Source of the DNA: Flavobacterium hiemivividum
Lineage (GTDB): Bacteria; Bacteroidota; Bacteroidia; Flavobacteriales; Flavobacteriaceae
Direction of reading: 5' to 3'
NCBI RefSeq assembly: GCF_004349145.1
Contig: NZ_SMFO01000005.1
Location: forward strand, 725-64,724
DNA length: 64,000 nucleotides
Shown: positions 53,886 to 61,092 of the stretch, piece after piece
Layout of the letters: every line of letters starts with the position of its first letter
How positions within the stretch are numbered: position 1 is the first letter of the stretch
Notes under the pieces: generated by a model
Database searches by the model: none
What the model was told of the DNA's origin: nothing
The model's input: only the letters and a program-made list of their open reading frames with translations
Made by a program: the position numbers and the translations under genes

Positions 53886-54524
53886 ATGAATTCATCTTTA
53901 CAATATCTCATTAGAGAGCCAAAAATAAAATTAGACAAAAACCCACTTTTACTTTTACTTCACGGATACGGCAGCAACGCCGAAGATTTATTTTCATTTG
54001 CAAATGAACTTCCTGATGAATATTATGTCGTATCTGCACAAGCACCTTATGACTTACAATACGGAAGTTATGCTTGGTATGCCATCAATTTTGATGCTGA
54101 TCAAAATAAATTTTCAGATAATGAACAAGCAAAATCTTCTCGCGAATTAATTGCTGGTTTCATTGACGAACTGCTTCTTAAATATCCAATTGATGCAAAA
54201 GCTGTTTCCTTACTGGGCTTCAGCCAAGGTGCAATATTGAGTTATGCGATTGCGCTTTCACATCCTGAAAAAATCAACAAAGTAATTGCATTGAGTGGTT
54301 ATGTAAATGACGAAATTTTTGAAGAAAACTATCGAAATAACGATCTGTCTAAACTAAAGATATTTGCTTCTCATGGTGTCGTTGACCAAGTAATCCCGGT
54401 AACTTGGGCTAGAAATACAACGCCATTTTTAGACGCATTAGGAATCGATTCTATATACAAAGAATACCCTATTGGACACGGAATATCGCCTCAGATATTT
54501 ACAGATTTTAAAAACTGGTTATAA
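53886..54524 (+). CDS. Phospholipase/carboxylesterase-family alpha/beta hydrolase
   Basis: This 212-residue soluble enzyme has the oxyanion region LLLHGYGSNAEDLF, the nucleophile elbow LGFSQGA (Ser at about residue 114), acid Asp in SHGVVDQVIPV and His in YPIGHGIS. It belongs to the carboxylesterase/acyl-protein thioesterase-like group (Abhydrolase_2). The substrate is unknown; the absence of a signal peptide makes it cytoplasmic. A terminator shared with the convergent gene follows. Confidence 0.9.
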   Translation: MNSSLQYLIREPKIKLDKNPLLLLLHGYGSNAEDLFSFANELPDEYYVVSAQAPYDLQYGSYAWYAINFDADQNKFSDNEQAKSSRELIAGFIDELLLKYPIDAKAVSLLGFSQGAILSYAIALSHPEKINKVIALSGYVNDEIFEENYRNNDLSKLKIFASHGVVDQVIPVTWARNTTPFLDALGIDSIYKEYPIGHGISPQIFTDFKNWL

Positions 54525-54533
54525 AATAAAGCA

Positions 54534-54566
54534 AAAAAAAGGTTCCAAAATTTGGAACCTTTTTTT
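54534..54566. terminator. Bidirectional terminator
   Basis: AAAAAAAGGTTCCAAA pairs with TTTGGAACCTTTTTT around 54550. It serves the convergent esterase and 54568 genes. Confidence 0.92.
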
Positions 54567-54567
54567 A

Positions 54568-55068
54568 TTATTTCTGATACAGTAGCGTTTGATTTACTTC
54601 AAACGATATGCTTTCATCCTCATTGACAAAGTATTTCAATAATACTTCACCCCATATATCTCCATCATTGTAATCAGCAATAATCCATCGGTGGTTAAGC
54701 ACTTTCACCTTGTTTATGATAAACTTATTTGCCCCTATTTGATCTTGACCTACATAAGGATTCCCTTTTGGATTCGAATTGTAGTCTAATAATTTCTCCG
54801 TCACATAAGGGATTAATTCTTCGTACTTAATCATTTTTTCTGAAGTTCCTGATTCGAAATAATTCTGAGCTTTTTCATTTCTTTCCAAAGAAAAATAATT
54901 AGCATCATTCAATTTAGTAGTAACCGAATTCAAACTGTCTCTTAATTTTTTAGTCGTTTTTTCATATCTGTCCTGTTCATAAGCGACTTGTTTACTATAA
55001 AAACTATAGGTAAAAACGAGCATTAGAGCAAGAATTATAAAGGCATAGAGAAGAAAGGATTTTTTCAT
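54568..55068 (-). CDS. Membrane-anchored protein with coiled coil, unknown function
   Basis: This 166-residue protein has an N-terminal transmembrane anchor (SFLLYAFIILALMLVFTYSF), then a heptad-like helical stretch (AYEQDRYEKTTKKLRDSLNSVTT region, about 29-60). A compact C-terminal domain (NKFIINKVKVLNHRWIIADY, WGEVLLKYFVNED) is probably periplasmic. No known family or catalytic motif is recognised. It lies 11 bases after the MBL phosphodiesterase gene on the same strand, so the two are co-transcribed. Confidence 0.75.
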   Translation of the reverse strand: MKKSFLLYAFIILALMLVFTYSFYSKQVAYEQDRYEKTTKKLRDSLNSVTTKLNDANYFSLERNEKAQNYFESGTSEKMIKYEELIPYVTEKLLDYNSNPKGNPYVGQDQIGANKFIINKVKVLNHRWIIADYNDGDIWGEVLLKYFVNEDESISFEVNQTLLYQK

Positions 55069-55079
55069 TTTAAATTTTA

Positions 55080-55844
55080 TTATAGTGTGATTTCTAAATT
55101 ATCATAAGCCAGAAAGACATTCTCTGGCAACTTTTTTTGCACCTCTTCATGAAAACCGAAGACATGACTAATATGAGTTAAATAAGTTTTTTCTGGTTGA
55201 ACCAATTCAATTAAAGCTAAGGCTTCCTCCAGATTTAAATGGGAGAAATGATGCTCTTCCCTCAAAGCATTTATTACTAATACTTTTAAGTTTTTAAGTT
55301 TTTGTATTTCAATATCGTCTATCGTTTTTACATCAGTCAGATAGGCAAAATCATCAATTCTATAACCAAACACCTGTAGATCACCATGCATTACGTTTAC
55401 AGGAATCGCTACTTTATTTCCTATTTGAAAGGGTTCATCGTTGATCACTTCAATCGTTTTGACGCAAGGCGCACCAGGATATCGATTTTCGGTTCTAAAA
55501 ATATACTCAAAGCGCTCCTTAAGATTATCAATAACACGATTATGTGCGTAAATAGGAATCTCTCCTTGTCTAAAATTAAATGGACGAATATCATCTAAAC
55601 CTGAGGTATGATCTGCATGTTCATGAGTAAAAAGAATTCCGTCTACTTTTTGACACTTAGAGGCAAGCATTTGTTGCCTGAAATCGGGACCACAATCAAC
55701 TACATAAGAATGATCGTCCCAACTAATCCAAACAGAAACGCGAAGCCTTTTGTCTTTCAAATCAGTGCTATTACATACCGGATGATTACTGCCAATAACA
55801 GGAATCCCTTGTGATGTACCAGTGCCTAAAAAATATACCTTCAA
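55080..55844 (-). CDS. MBL-fold phosphodiesterase (PhnP-like)
   Basis: This 254-residue metallo-beta-lactamase-fold hydrolase begins with the PhnP-type VYFLGTGTSQGIPVIG. The zinc motif is FTHEHADHTSGLDD (HxHxDH). Further metal ligands are His in NVMHGD and THISHVFGF. PhnP relatives cleave cyclic phosphodiesters such as 5-phosphoribosyl 1,2-cyclic phosphate. No phn genes are nearby. The frame has no ATG: the only start fitting the family N-terminus is TTG at 55844, supported by a TATTTTTG box 19 bases upstream. Confidence 0.88.
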   Translation of the reverse strand: MKVYFLGTGTSQGIPVIGSNHPVCNSTDLKDKRLRVSVWISWDDHSYVVDCGPDFRQQMLASKCQKVDGILFTHEHADHTSGLDDIRPFNFRQGEIPIYAHNRVIDNLKERFEYIFRTENRYPGAPCVKTIEVINDEPFQIGNKVAIPVNVMHGDLQVFGYRIDDFAYLTDVKTIDDIEIQKLKNLKVLVINALREEHHFSHLNLEEALALIELVQPEKTYLTHISHVFGFHEEVQKKLPENVFLAYDNLEITL

Positions 55845-55863
55845 TTGCTCTTTGATTTTTTTA

Positions 55864-55871
55864 CAAAAATA
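55864..55871 (-). promoter_or_regulatory. -7 box of the MBL phosphodiesterase gene
   Basis: On the minus strand this reads TATTTTTG, a perfect TAnnTTTG. It lies 19 bases before the TTG start and helps to fix that start. Confidence 0.55.
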
Positions 55872-55905
55872 GGATTAATTATCTTTCATTAGAAACCTAT
55901 TTAAC

Positions 55906-55913
55906 TAACTTTG
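55906..55913 (+). promoter_or_regulatory. -7 box of the 55941 gene
   Basis: TAACTTTG matches TAnnTTTG, 27 bases before the ATG at 55941, in a divergent promoter region. Confidence 0.55.
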
Positions 55914-55940
55914 CAACATATTAGCCATATTTAAAATAAA

Positions 55941-57416
55941 ATGGACACAGAAATAAAATTAAAAGGTGACAAAGTCATCGCACAAATACCCTCAATAAAA
56001 GATAAAGCACTCCGTATCAATTTGAATGAAAATATATATGGAACTTTTGCTGAAATTGGTGCTGGACAAGAAACTGTAAGACATTTTTTTAGATCTGGTG
56101 GTTCTTCTGGAACTATCGCGAAGGCAATGTCAGCTTATGACAAAGATTTTAGTGACGCAATATATGGTATCGAAAAAGACGGCCGCTATGTAACTGAAAG
56201 CCGACTTAAAAGAATGATCACCATGGAAGGTGAACTCATTGAAAAACGATTGAGCAGAGAAAAACATCCCAATAAAATGTTTTTTAGTTACGCTAATACG
56301 GTCGCTACTATTGATTTTGCCAAACAATTTAAAGGACACGGTTGGGTAGGAATTCGATACCAAATCGAACCAGATGAAGACTACAACGAAATTATACTCC
56401 ACATCCGTTTTAAAGAAACTGACGCTCGATTACAACAAGAAACCCTTGGTATTCTAGGAGTGAATTTAATCTACGGTGCCTTTTATAAATACAATGATCC
56501 TAAACGATTACTGCGTTATTTATACGACCATTTAGACAAAGACCAACTAGAGATCGACACTATTAATTTCTCAGGCCCACGTTTTGCTGATGTAGACAAT
56601 CGTTTGATGAGTTTACAATTAGTAAAAAACGGAATGACCGATGCGGTTATGTTTGATCCTGAAGGTAGAAACATACTTCCTGCAGCCATCTTATATAAAA
56701 AGAACATACTTGCTCTAAGAGGTAGTTTTCGTCCTGTTACGAGAGTAAATATGGACATGTACAAGAAATCACTAAAAATGTTTCTTGAAGAAAACAAAGT
56801 GGAGAAAGAAAATACGCTGGTTGTTTTTGAAATCACCTTGTCTAACCTGCGTTCTGACGGGGAGATCGACGAACGCGATTTCATGGACAGAGCGGAATTG
56901 CTTTGTTCACTTGGACAAACAGTAATGATTTCTAATTTCCAGGAATATTACAAAGTTGTCGAATATTTTGCTAATTATACCAAAGCAAGAATGGGATTAG
57001 CCATGGGAGTAAATAACCTGGTTGATATTTTTGATGAAAAATACTACCGACATTTAAGTGGTGGAATTCTGGAAGCTTTCGGAAAATTATTTTTCCGTGA
57101 TATGAAGGTGTTTTTATATCCAATGCTGGATGAAGATGGAAATATCACCACCTCCGAAAATCTAAAAGTACATCCTAGAATGAAAGAATTATACAAATTC
57201 TTCAAATTCAACGGTAAAGTAGTTGATATCGATGATTTTGAACCCGAAATTCTTGAAGTATTCTCGCGTGAAGTATTAAAGATGATTAGCGACGGCAAAC
57301 CTGGCTGGGAACCAATGCTTCCTCCCGGAATTTCTGAAATAATAAAGGAACACAGTCTTTTTGGGTACAATCCAACAAAAACTTTGATAGATACTAATTT
57401 GAATACTGATAGTTAA
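55941..57416 (+). CDS. Conserved cytosolic protein of unknown function (often mislabelled TonB receptor)
   Basis: This 491-residue protein has no signal peptide, membrane segment or barrel pattern, so the label TonB-dependent receptor that I recall on relatives cannot be right. Conserved-looking stretches include YGTFAEIGAGQETVRHFFRS, GRYVTESRLKRMI, FAKQFKGHGWVGIRYQ, INFSGPRFADVDNRLMSLQL, GLAMGVNNLVDIFDEKYY and GKPGWEPMLPPG. The early GAGQETVRHFFR segment is reminiscent of a nucleotide- or phosphate-binding region, but I cannot name a fold. It is monocistronic, with its own -7 box and a perfect terminator. Confidence 0.85.
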   Translation: MDTEIKLKGDKVIAQIPSIKDKALRINLNENIYGTFAEIGAGQETVRHFFRSGGSSGTIAKAMSAYDKDFSDAIYGIEKDGRYVTESRLKRMITMEGELIEKRLSREKHPNKMFFSYANTVATIDFAKQFKGHGWVGIRYQIEPDEDYNEIILHIRFKETDARLQQETLGILGVNLIYGAFYKYNDPKRLLRYLYDHLDKDQLEIDTINFSGPRFADVDNRLMSLQLVKNGMTDAVMFDPEGRNILPAAILYKKNILALRGSFRPVTRVNMDMYKKSLKMFLEENKVEKENTLVVFEITLSNLRSDGEIDERDFMDRAELLCSLGQTVMISNFQEYYKVVEYFANYTKARMGLAMGVNNLVDIFDEKYYRHLSGGILEAFGKLFFRDMKVFLYPMLDEDGNITTSENLKVHPRMKELYKFFKFNGKVVDIDDFEPEILEVFSREVLKMISDGKPGWEPMLPPGISEIIKEHSLFGYNPTKTLIDTNLNTDS

Positions 57417-57436
57417 TTCAAACTATTAAAACACAT

Positions 57437-57473
57437 AAAAACCTCGTTTAAAGCTATTTTAAACGAGGTTTTT
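57437..57473 (+). terminator. Rho-independent terminator
   Basis: AAAAACCTCGTTTAAA (57437-57452) pairs perfectly with TTTAAACGAGGTTTTT (57458-57473). Confidence 0.93.
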
Positions 57474-57562
57474 ATTTTTTAAGTGATTAGATTTGTACTA
57501 ATCATGAATACCGTGTTATCCAATAACAAAGCATTCTATTTTTCACACACTGCACCTCCTAG

Positions 57563-57628
57563 TTTGTCTCGCTGAAAGCGTCTATGGACAAGTGAGCAAG
57601 TTTACTGAGAAACTTCCAGCGTGACAAA
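57563..57628. repeat. MITE-like repeat with terminal inverted repeats, copy E (66 bases)
   Basis: The first 21 bases (TTTGTCTCGCTGAAAGCGTCT) match the reverse complement of the last 21 at 17 positions. The interior reads GGACAAGTGAGCAAGTTTACTGAGA. Copy D at 27711-27818 shares the GGACAAG-AGC-GTTT-TGAGA-TTCCAG order. It lies between convergent genes and has no coding capacity. Confidence 0.65.
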
Positions 57629-57674
57629 TAGCGCTAGTAATAGTTAAACGAAAATGTAGTATAAAACAATGGAC

Positions 57675-58127
57675 TTACTTCAATATTTGATCAGCATGAG
57701 CTTTGGTTTTCACTTTTTCTATTACCTCATCTATAATTCCGTTTTCGTCGATTACAAAAGTAGTTCTGTGAATTCCATCGTATTCTTTTCCCATGAATTT
57801 TTTAGGTCCCCAAACTCCGAAAGCTTCGATTACTGATTTATCCTCATCTGCCAATAATGGAAATGGAAAATCATATTTTTCTTTAAATTTAGCTTGCTTT
57901 GCTGCCGCGTCAGCACTTACGCCCAAGAGTGCATAATTATTAGCTTTAAAACGCTCGAAATTATCTCTTAGATCACAAGCTTCGGCGGTACAACCTGGTG
58001 TACTTGCCTTTGGGTAAAAGAAAACCACTAATTTTTTCCCTTTGTAATCTCCTAGTTTATGAGAATTCCCATATTGATCTAATCCCGAAAAATCAGGCGC
58101 TTTATCCCCTTTTTGTAATGTTGTCAT
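57675..58127 (-). CDS. bcp: Thioredoxin-dependent thiol peroxidase (Bcp/PrxQ)
   Basis: This 150-residue peroxiredoxin reduces hydroperoxides in the cytoplasm. Peroxidatic Cys46 and resolving Cys51 lie in STPGCTAEACDLRDN, the five-residue spacing of PrxQ enzymes. The catalytic Arg region FDGIHRTTFVIDE-type (YDGIHRTTFVIDENG) is present. The length is normal. It is divergent from nth across a region holding a tandem repeat and structured repeat B. Confidence 0.95.
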   Translation of the reverse strand: MTTLQKGDKAPDFSGLDQYGNSHKLGDYKGKKLVVFFYPKASTPGCTAEACDLRDNFERFKANNYALLGVSADAAAKQAKFKEKYDFPFPLLADEDKSVIEAFGVWGPKKFMGKEYDGIHRTTFVIDENGIIDEVIEKVKTKAHADQILK

Positions 58128-58215
58128 ATTCTTCTATTTAATCGCAGTGTGCACAAAGATTTTTCACGAAGGCCACAAAGCTTCTTTTCTAATTATTTTT
58201 AATATTCTATTGCAA

Positions 58216-58254
58216 TTGATATTGCTATTGCTATTGTTTTTGATATTGCTATTG
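58216..58254. repeat. Direct repeat of 15 bases in the bcp-nth gap
   Basis: TTGATATTGCTATTG occurs at 58216-58230 and again at 58240-58254, with CTATTGTTTT between. The tract is built from TATTGC/TATTGT units and could expand or contract by slippage. Confidence 0.7.
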
Positions 58255-58265
58255 TTTTTTGCCAT

Positions 58266-58407
58266 GCCCCAGATGGTAATGAAAAGCCCGGACTGAATAA
58301 AAACTATTTTTTCTTGATTATAAAGAGCAACCGTAAGGAAGCTCCTTTATAAACTTAGAAAAAAGTTTTTTTTGAAGGAGGACTTGCAATGAACAGCTGG
58401 ATTAGGC
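58266..58407 (+). repeat. Structured intergenic repeat, copy B (142 bases)
   Basis: The closing stem pairs GCC-CCAG (58266-58272) with CTGG-ATTA-GGC (58397-58407). The third pair of the second block is A-T here and C-G in copies A and C. The central module TAAAGAGC (58321-58328) with GCTCCTTTA (58341-58349) is shared with copy A. A longer AT-rich arm pairs AAAAACT..TTTTTTCT with AGAAAAA..AGTTTTT. It ends 46 bases before the nth start. Confidence 0.72.
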
Positions 58408-58453
58408 ACATCCTAAAATTTATGTTATTTTTACAAGATATAAAAATACAAAA

Positions 58454-59104
58454 ATGACTAAGCAAGAGCGGGTAACATTTGTTATAAATACGTTAAAAGA
58501 ATTATATCCAACCATTCCCATTCCTCTAGACCATAAGGATCCTTATACTTTATTGATTGCGGTGCTGCTCTCTGCACAATGCACCGATGTACGTGTGAAT
58601 CAAATTACGCCTTTACTTTTTGCCAAGGCTGATAATCCGTATGATATGATAAAAATGTCAGTTGAAGAAATTAAGGAGATCATTAGACCTTGTGGTTTAT
58701 CACCAATGAAATCGAAGGGAATTCATGGTTTATCCCATATTTTAATCGACAAACACGGCGGAGAAGTGCCGCAGAGCTTTGAGTATCTCGAAGAATTACC
58801 AGCTGTGGGACATAAAACTGCTAGTGTAGTTATGTCTCAGGCTTTTGGGGTTCCAGCTTTCCCTGTCGACACTCACATTCATCGCTTGATGTACCGTTGG
58901 AATTTGACTAATGGCAAAAACGTAGTCCAAACGGAGAAAGATGCTAAACGTATTTTTCCTGAAGAAATATGGAATGACTTACACCTGCAAATAATATGGT
59001 ATGGAAGGGAATATTCTCCAGCCCGAGGTTGGGACTTAGAAAAAGACATTATTACTAAAACGGTAGGGCGAAAAACGGTCTTAGATAGCTACTATAAAAA
59101 ATAA
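58454..59104 (+). CDS. nth: Endonuclease III without the Fe-S cluster cysteines
   Basis: This 216-residue base-excision-repair glycosylase/AP lyase acts on oxidised pyrimidines. The helix-hairpin-helix LPAVGHKTASVV holds catalytic Lys121 and VDTHIHRL holds Asp139, matching E. coli Lys120 and Asp138. The C-terminus reads WYGREYSPARGWDLEKDI and ends KTVLDSYYKK, without the four cysteines of the [4Fe-4S] loop of classical Nth. Catalytic residues are intact, so it is probably active. It has its own upstream region with repeat B; a terminator overlaps its stop. Confidence 0.92.
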   Translation: MTKQERVTFVINTLKELYPTIPIPLDHKDPYTLLIAVLLSAQCTDVRVNQITPLLFAKADNPYDMIKMSVEEIKEIIRPCGLSPMKSKGIHGLSHILIDKHGGEVPQSFEYLEELPAVGHKTASVVMSQAFGVPAFPVDTHIHRLMYRWNLTNGKNVVQTEKDAKRIFPEEIWNDLHLQIIWYGREYSPARGWDLEKDIITKTVGRKTVLDSYYKK

Positions 59105-59139
59105 ATTTCACTAGTTTGAACTACAGACTAGTGAAATTT
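59103..59139. terminator. Hairpin at the end of nth
   Basis: AAATTTCACTAG (59103-59114) pairs perfectly with CTAGTGAAATTT (59128-59139). The short T tract makes it a moderate terminator, usable on both strands. Confidence 0.75.
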
Positions 59140-59194
59140 ACACATCCAAATCCCTATAGAATTTGAAGTTTAAGCATTGTAATTAAAAATAATT

Positions 59195-59338
59195 CTAATT
59201 AGAAATAATTTCGAAACTATGATTATCAATTTCTATCATGCATAATGCCTTAGAATAGTTTAACAGAAAAGAAATGACTTCTTTTCTTGGTTTCATTGCC
59301 TTATTAGCTAATGATTTTTTAGAGTAAATTTTTGCCAT
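59195..59338 (-). CDS. Small 47-residue protein gene downstream of the ECF sigma factor
   Basis: A minus-strand frame with ATG at 59338 and stop at 59195 encodes 47 residues: a basic N-terminus (MAKIYSKKSLANKAMKPRKE), then a short helix VISFLLNYSKALCMIEI and NHSFEIISN. It begins 50 bases after the sigma-factor stop on the same strand. I recall similar short proteins at this position in other flavobacteria. It is too short for routine gene calling. A partner or anti-sigma role is only a guess; the protein is too small for a normal transmembrane anti-sigma factor and has no membrane helix. Confidence 0.62.
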   Translation of the reverse strand: MAKIYSKKSLANKAMKPRKEVISFLLNYSKALCMIEIDNHSFEIISN

Positions 59339-59388
59339 GCTGCGATTAGTTTGTTTATAATAGTAACGCAGCATATATTGATATATTG

Positions 59389-59973
59389 TTAATTCGTTAA
59401 AACAATTTGATGTTTGTCAATAACTTTCCTCAAATTCATTAAAGCGTAACGCATTCTGCCTAAAGACGTATTAATACTAACCCCTGTAATTTCTGAAATT
59501 TCTTTGAAGCTCATGTCCTGATACATGCGCATTACTAACACTTCTTTTTGATCAAGAGGAAGCTCTTCTATCAGCTTCTTTATATCCAGCTCTACTTGAT
59601 CAGCTATGATTTTATTTTCGATTGTAGGAGAGTCATCAGACATTATTGAAAAAATAGAAAACTCCTCAGTTTCTCTAAATAGAGGCATTTTCTTGTTTTT
59701 TCTAAAATGGTCAATAATGAGATTGTGCGAGATACGCATTACCCAAGGTAAAAACTTTCCCTCTTCATTATAGGAGTTAGACTTTAGAGTTTTGATTACT
59801 TTGATAAAAGTATCTTGAAAAATATCATTTGAAACATCTCGATCTGAGATTTTAGAGTAGATGAAGCCGTAAATTCTTGATTCGTGTCTCTTGATTAATG
59901 TCGACAGGGCTTCTTCATTACCTGCTACATAATTCTGTACCAATAAAGCGTCTGAAGGTTGTATACAATCCAT
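59389..59973 (-). CDS. ECF-type RNA polymerase sigma factor
   Basis: This 194-residue sigma-70 family protein has region 2 (about 20-90; LIKRHESRIYGFIYSKISD, DIFQDTFIKVIKTLKS, FLPWVMRISHNLIIDHFRK) and region 4 (about 130-185; LPLDQKEVLVMRMYQDMSFKEIS, then the helix-turn-helix ITGVSINTSLGRMRYALMNL). It lacks regions 1 and 3. No transmembrane anti-sigma gene follows; only the 47-residue gene lies downstream. A good minus-strand promoter is at 60071-60103. The regulon is unknown. Confidence 0.92.
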   Translation of the reverse strand: MDCIQPSDALLVQNYVAGNEEALSTLIKRHESRIYGFIYSKISDRDVSNDIFQDTFIKVIKTLKSNSYNEEGKFLPWVMRISHNLIIDHFRKNKKMPLFRETEEFSIFSIMSDDSPTIENKIIADQVELDIKKLIEELPLDQKEVLVMRMYQDMSFKEISEITGVSINTSLGRMRYALMNLRKVIDKHQIVLTN

Positions 59974-60070
59974 AGTTATACCTTTTAGTTCTTGTTAAAA
60001 TTTGGAATAAATTTTCTAAAAAGTAGTTTTATACTATAGGCTGGCTTTATTTATAATTCAGTTTGTTATT

Positions 60071-60103
60071 CAAATTTAACAAATATTTACACTAACAAGC
60101 AAA
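60071..60103 (-). promoter_or_regulatory. Promoter of the ECF sigma factor gene
   Basis: On the minus strand TTTG (60103-60100) and TAAATTTG (60078-60071) are 21 bases apart, an excellent -33/-7 match. The predicted leader is about 95 bases. The rest of the 360-base gap (59974-60333) holds the GH-operon terminator and a second TACATTTG box at 60252-60245. Confidence 0.65.
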
Positions 60104-60280
60104 TAAAATTGCGAAAAATTAACAGCGTATGTTTTATAGTGTTAAAAATAAGGAGCTAATTTTCACTCGAAATATTTTTACAGAACAGCATAAGACATGA
60201 CAAACATTGCAATACGTATTAATAGCATCGAATAGTGTGGCAATCAAATGTAAAGATGTTAGCTATTATTTGAAAATAAA

Positions 60281-60312
60281 AAAGTAGCAAGTTTAAATTT
60301 ACTTGCTACTTT
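60281..60312 (-). terminator. Terminator of the beta-glucan operon
   Basis: AAAGTAGCAAGT (60281-60292) pairs with ACTTGCTACTTT (60301-60312). On the minus strand it is followed by TTTTTATTTT, just after the GH16 stop. Confidence 0.88.
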
Positions 60313-60333
60313 TCTTACGGAGAACATCCCTAT

Positions 60334-61092
60334 TTATTGATAAACTCTGATGTAATCTACAGAAAAATCTTGCGGAAAAATAGAATCATCAACTTCTGGT
60401 CCTCCAAAATTTCCTCCAATTGCCAGATTTACTAAAAAATAAAAAGGTTGATTAAATGGCCAAGTTGCGTTCGTTTTATTCTCTGGATTAAAAGTGTATA
60501 CTAATTTTTTATCGACAAAAAAATCAATTTTATCCCTCGTCCAATCTATTGCATAAACGTGAAAACCTTCTTCGATGGTTTCTATTTTTGTTTTCTTAGT
60601 ATTAATAGTATTTCCATGACTGTCTTGTGTATGTAGCGAAGTAAAAACAATATCAGGTTCTTTGCCTACATATTCTAAAATATCAATTTCTCCGCATTTT
60701 GGCCAACCTACGCTATCAATATTAGCTCCGAGCATCCAGAATGCGGGCCAAACTCCGTGACCTATAGGTAGCTTAGCTTTGGCTTCAAAATAACCGTATT
60801 GAAATTCTTTTTTCCCTTTGGTCGTGATTCGGGTTGATGAGTATTTATCGCCTTCTTTTATAGCAGTAATTACTAATTTCCCGTTCACCAACTGATGATT
60901 ATCATTGGTATACAATTGACGTTCATTATTGCCCCAACCACAGTTGGGGCATCCATCTCCTAGTTCAACGTTCCAAGTTTCCTCATTTAATTGAGTTCCA
61001 TTAAAATTTTCTTCCCATACCAGTTTCTTTCCTTTTGGCTGTGCCAAAGAAATCGAACCTACCATCAGTAAAATTAAAAATTTATTCATCAT
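60334..61092 (-). CDS. GH16 beta-glucanase (laminarinase type)
   Basis: This 252-residue exported enzyme has a short signal peptide (MMNKFLILLMVGSISLAQ). The jelly-roll catalytic domain has the GH16 signature GEIDILE (Glu135, Asp137, Glu140) without the extra Met that marks lichenases read EIDIEF. It ends in the conserved strand FSVDYIRVYQ. Relatives cut beta-1,3- or mixed beta-1,3/1,4-glucan such as laminarin. There is no carbohydrate-binding module or T9SS domain. Its ATG overlaps the GH3 stop by one base (TAATG), so the two are coupled: GH16 makes oligosaccharides that GH3 reduces to glucose. Confidence 0.92.
   Translation of the reverse strand: MMNKFLILLMVGSISLAQPKGKKLVWEENFNGTQLNEETWNVELGDGCPNCGWGNNERQLYTNDNHQLVNGKLVITAIKEGDKYSSTRITTKGKKEFQYGYFEAKAKLPIGHGVWPAFWMLGANIDSVGWPKCGEIDILEYVGKEPDIVFTSLHTQDSHGNTINTKKTKIETIEEGFHVYAIDWTRDKIDFFVDKKLVYTFNPENKTNATWPFNQPFYFLVNLAIGGNFGGPEVDDSIFPQDFSVDYIRVYQ

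Noticed and set aside
55941..57416. TonB-dependent receptor annotation for this protein
   Set aside because: There is no signal peptide, plug domain or terminal aromatic strand. The protein appears cytosolic.
60245..60252. Second -7 box (TACATTTG, minus strand) as the main sigma-factor promoter
   Set aside because: It lacks a -33 box at the right distance and would give a leader of about 270 bases. The pair at 60071-60103 fits better.
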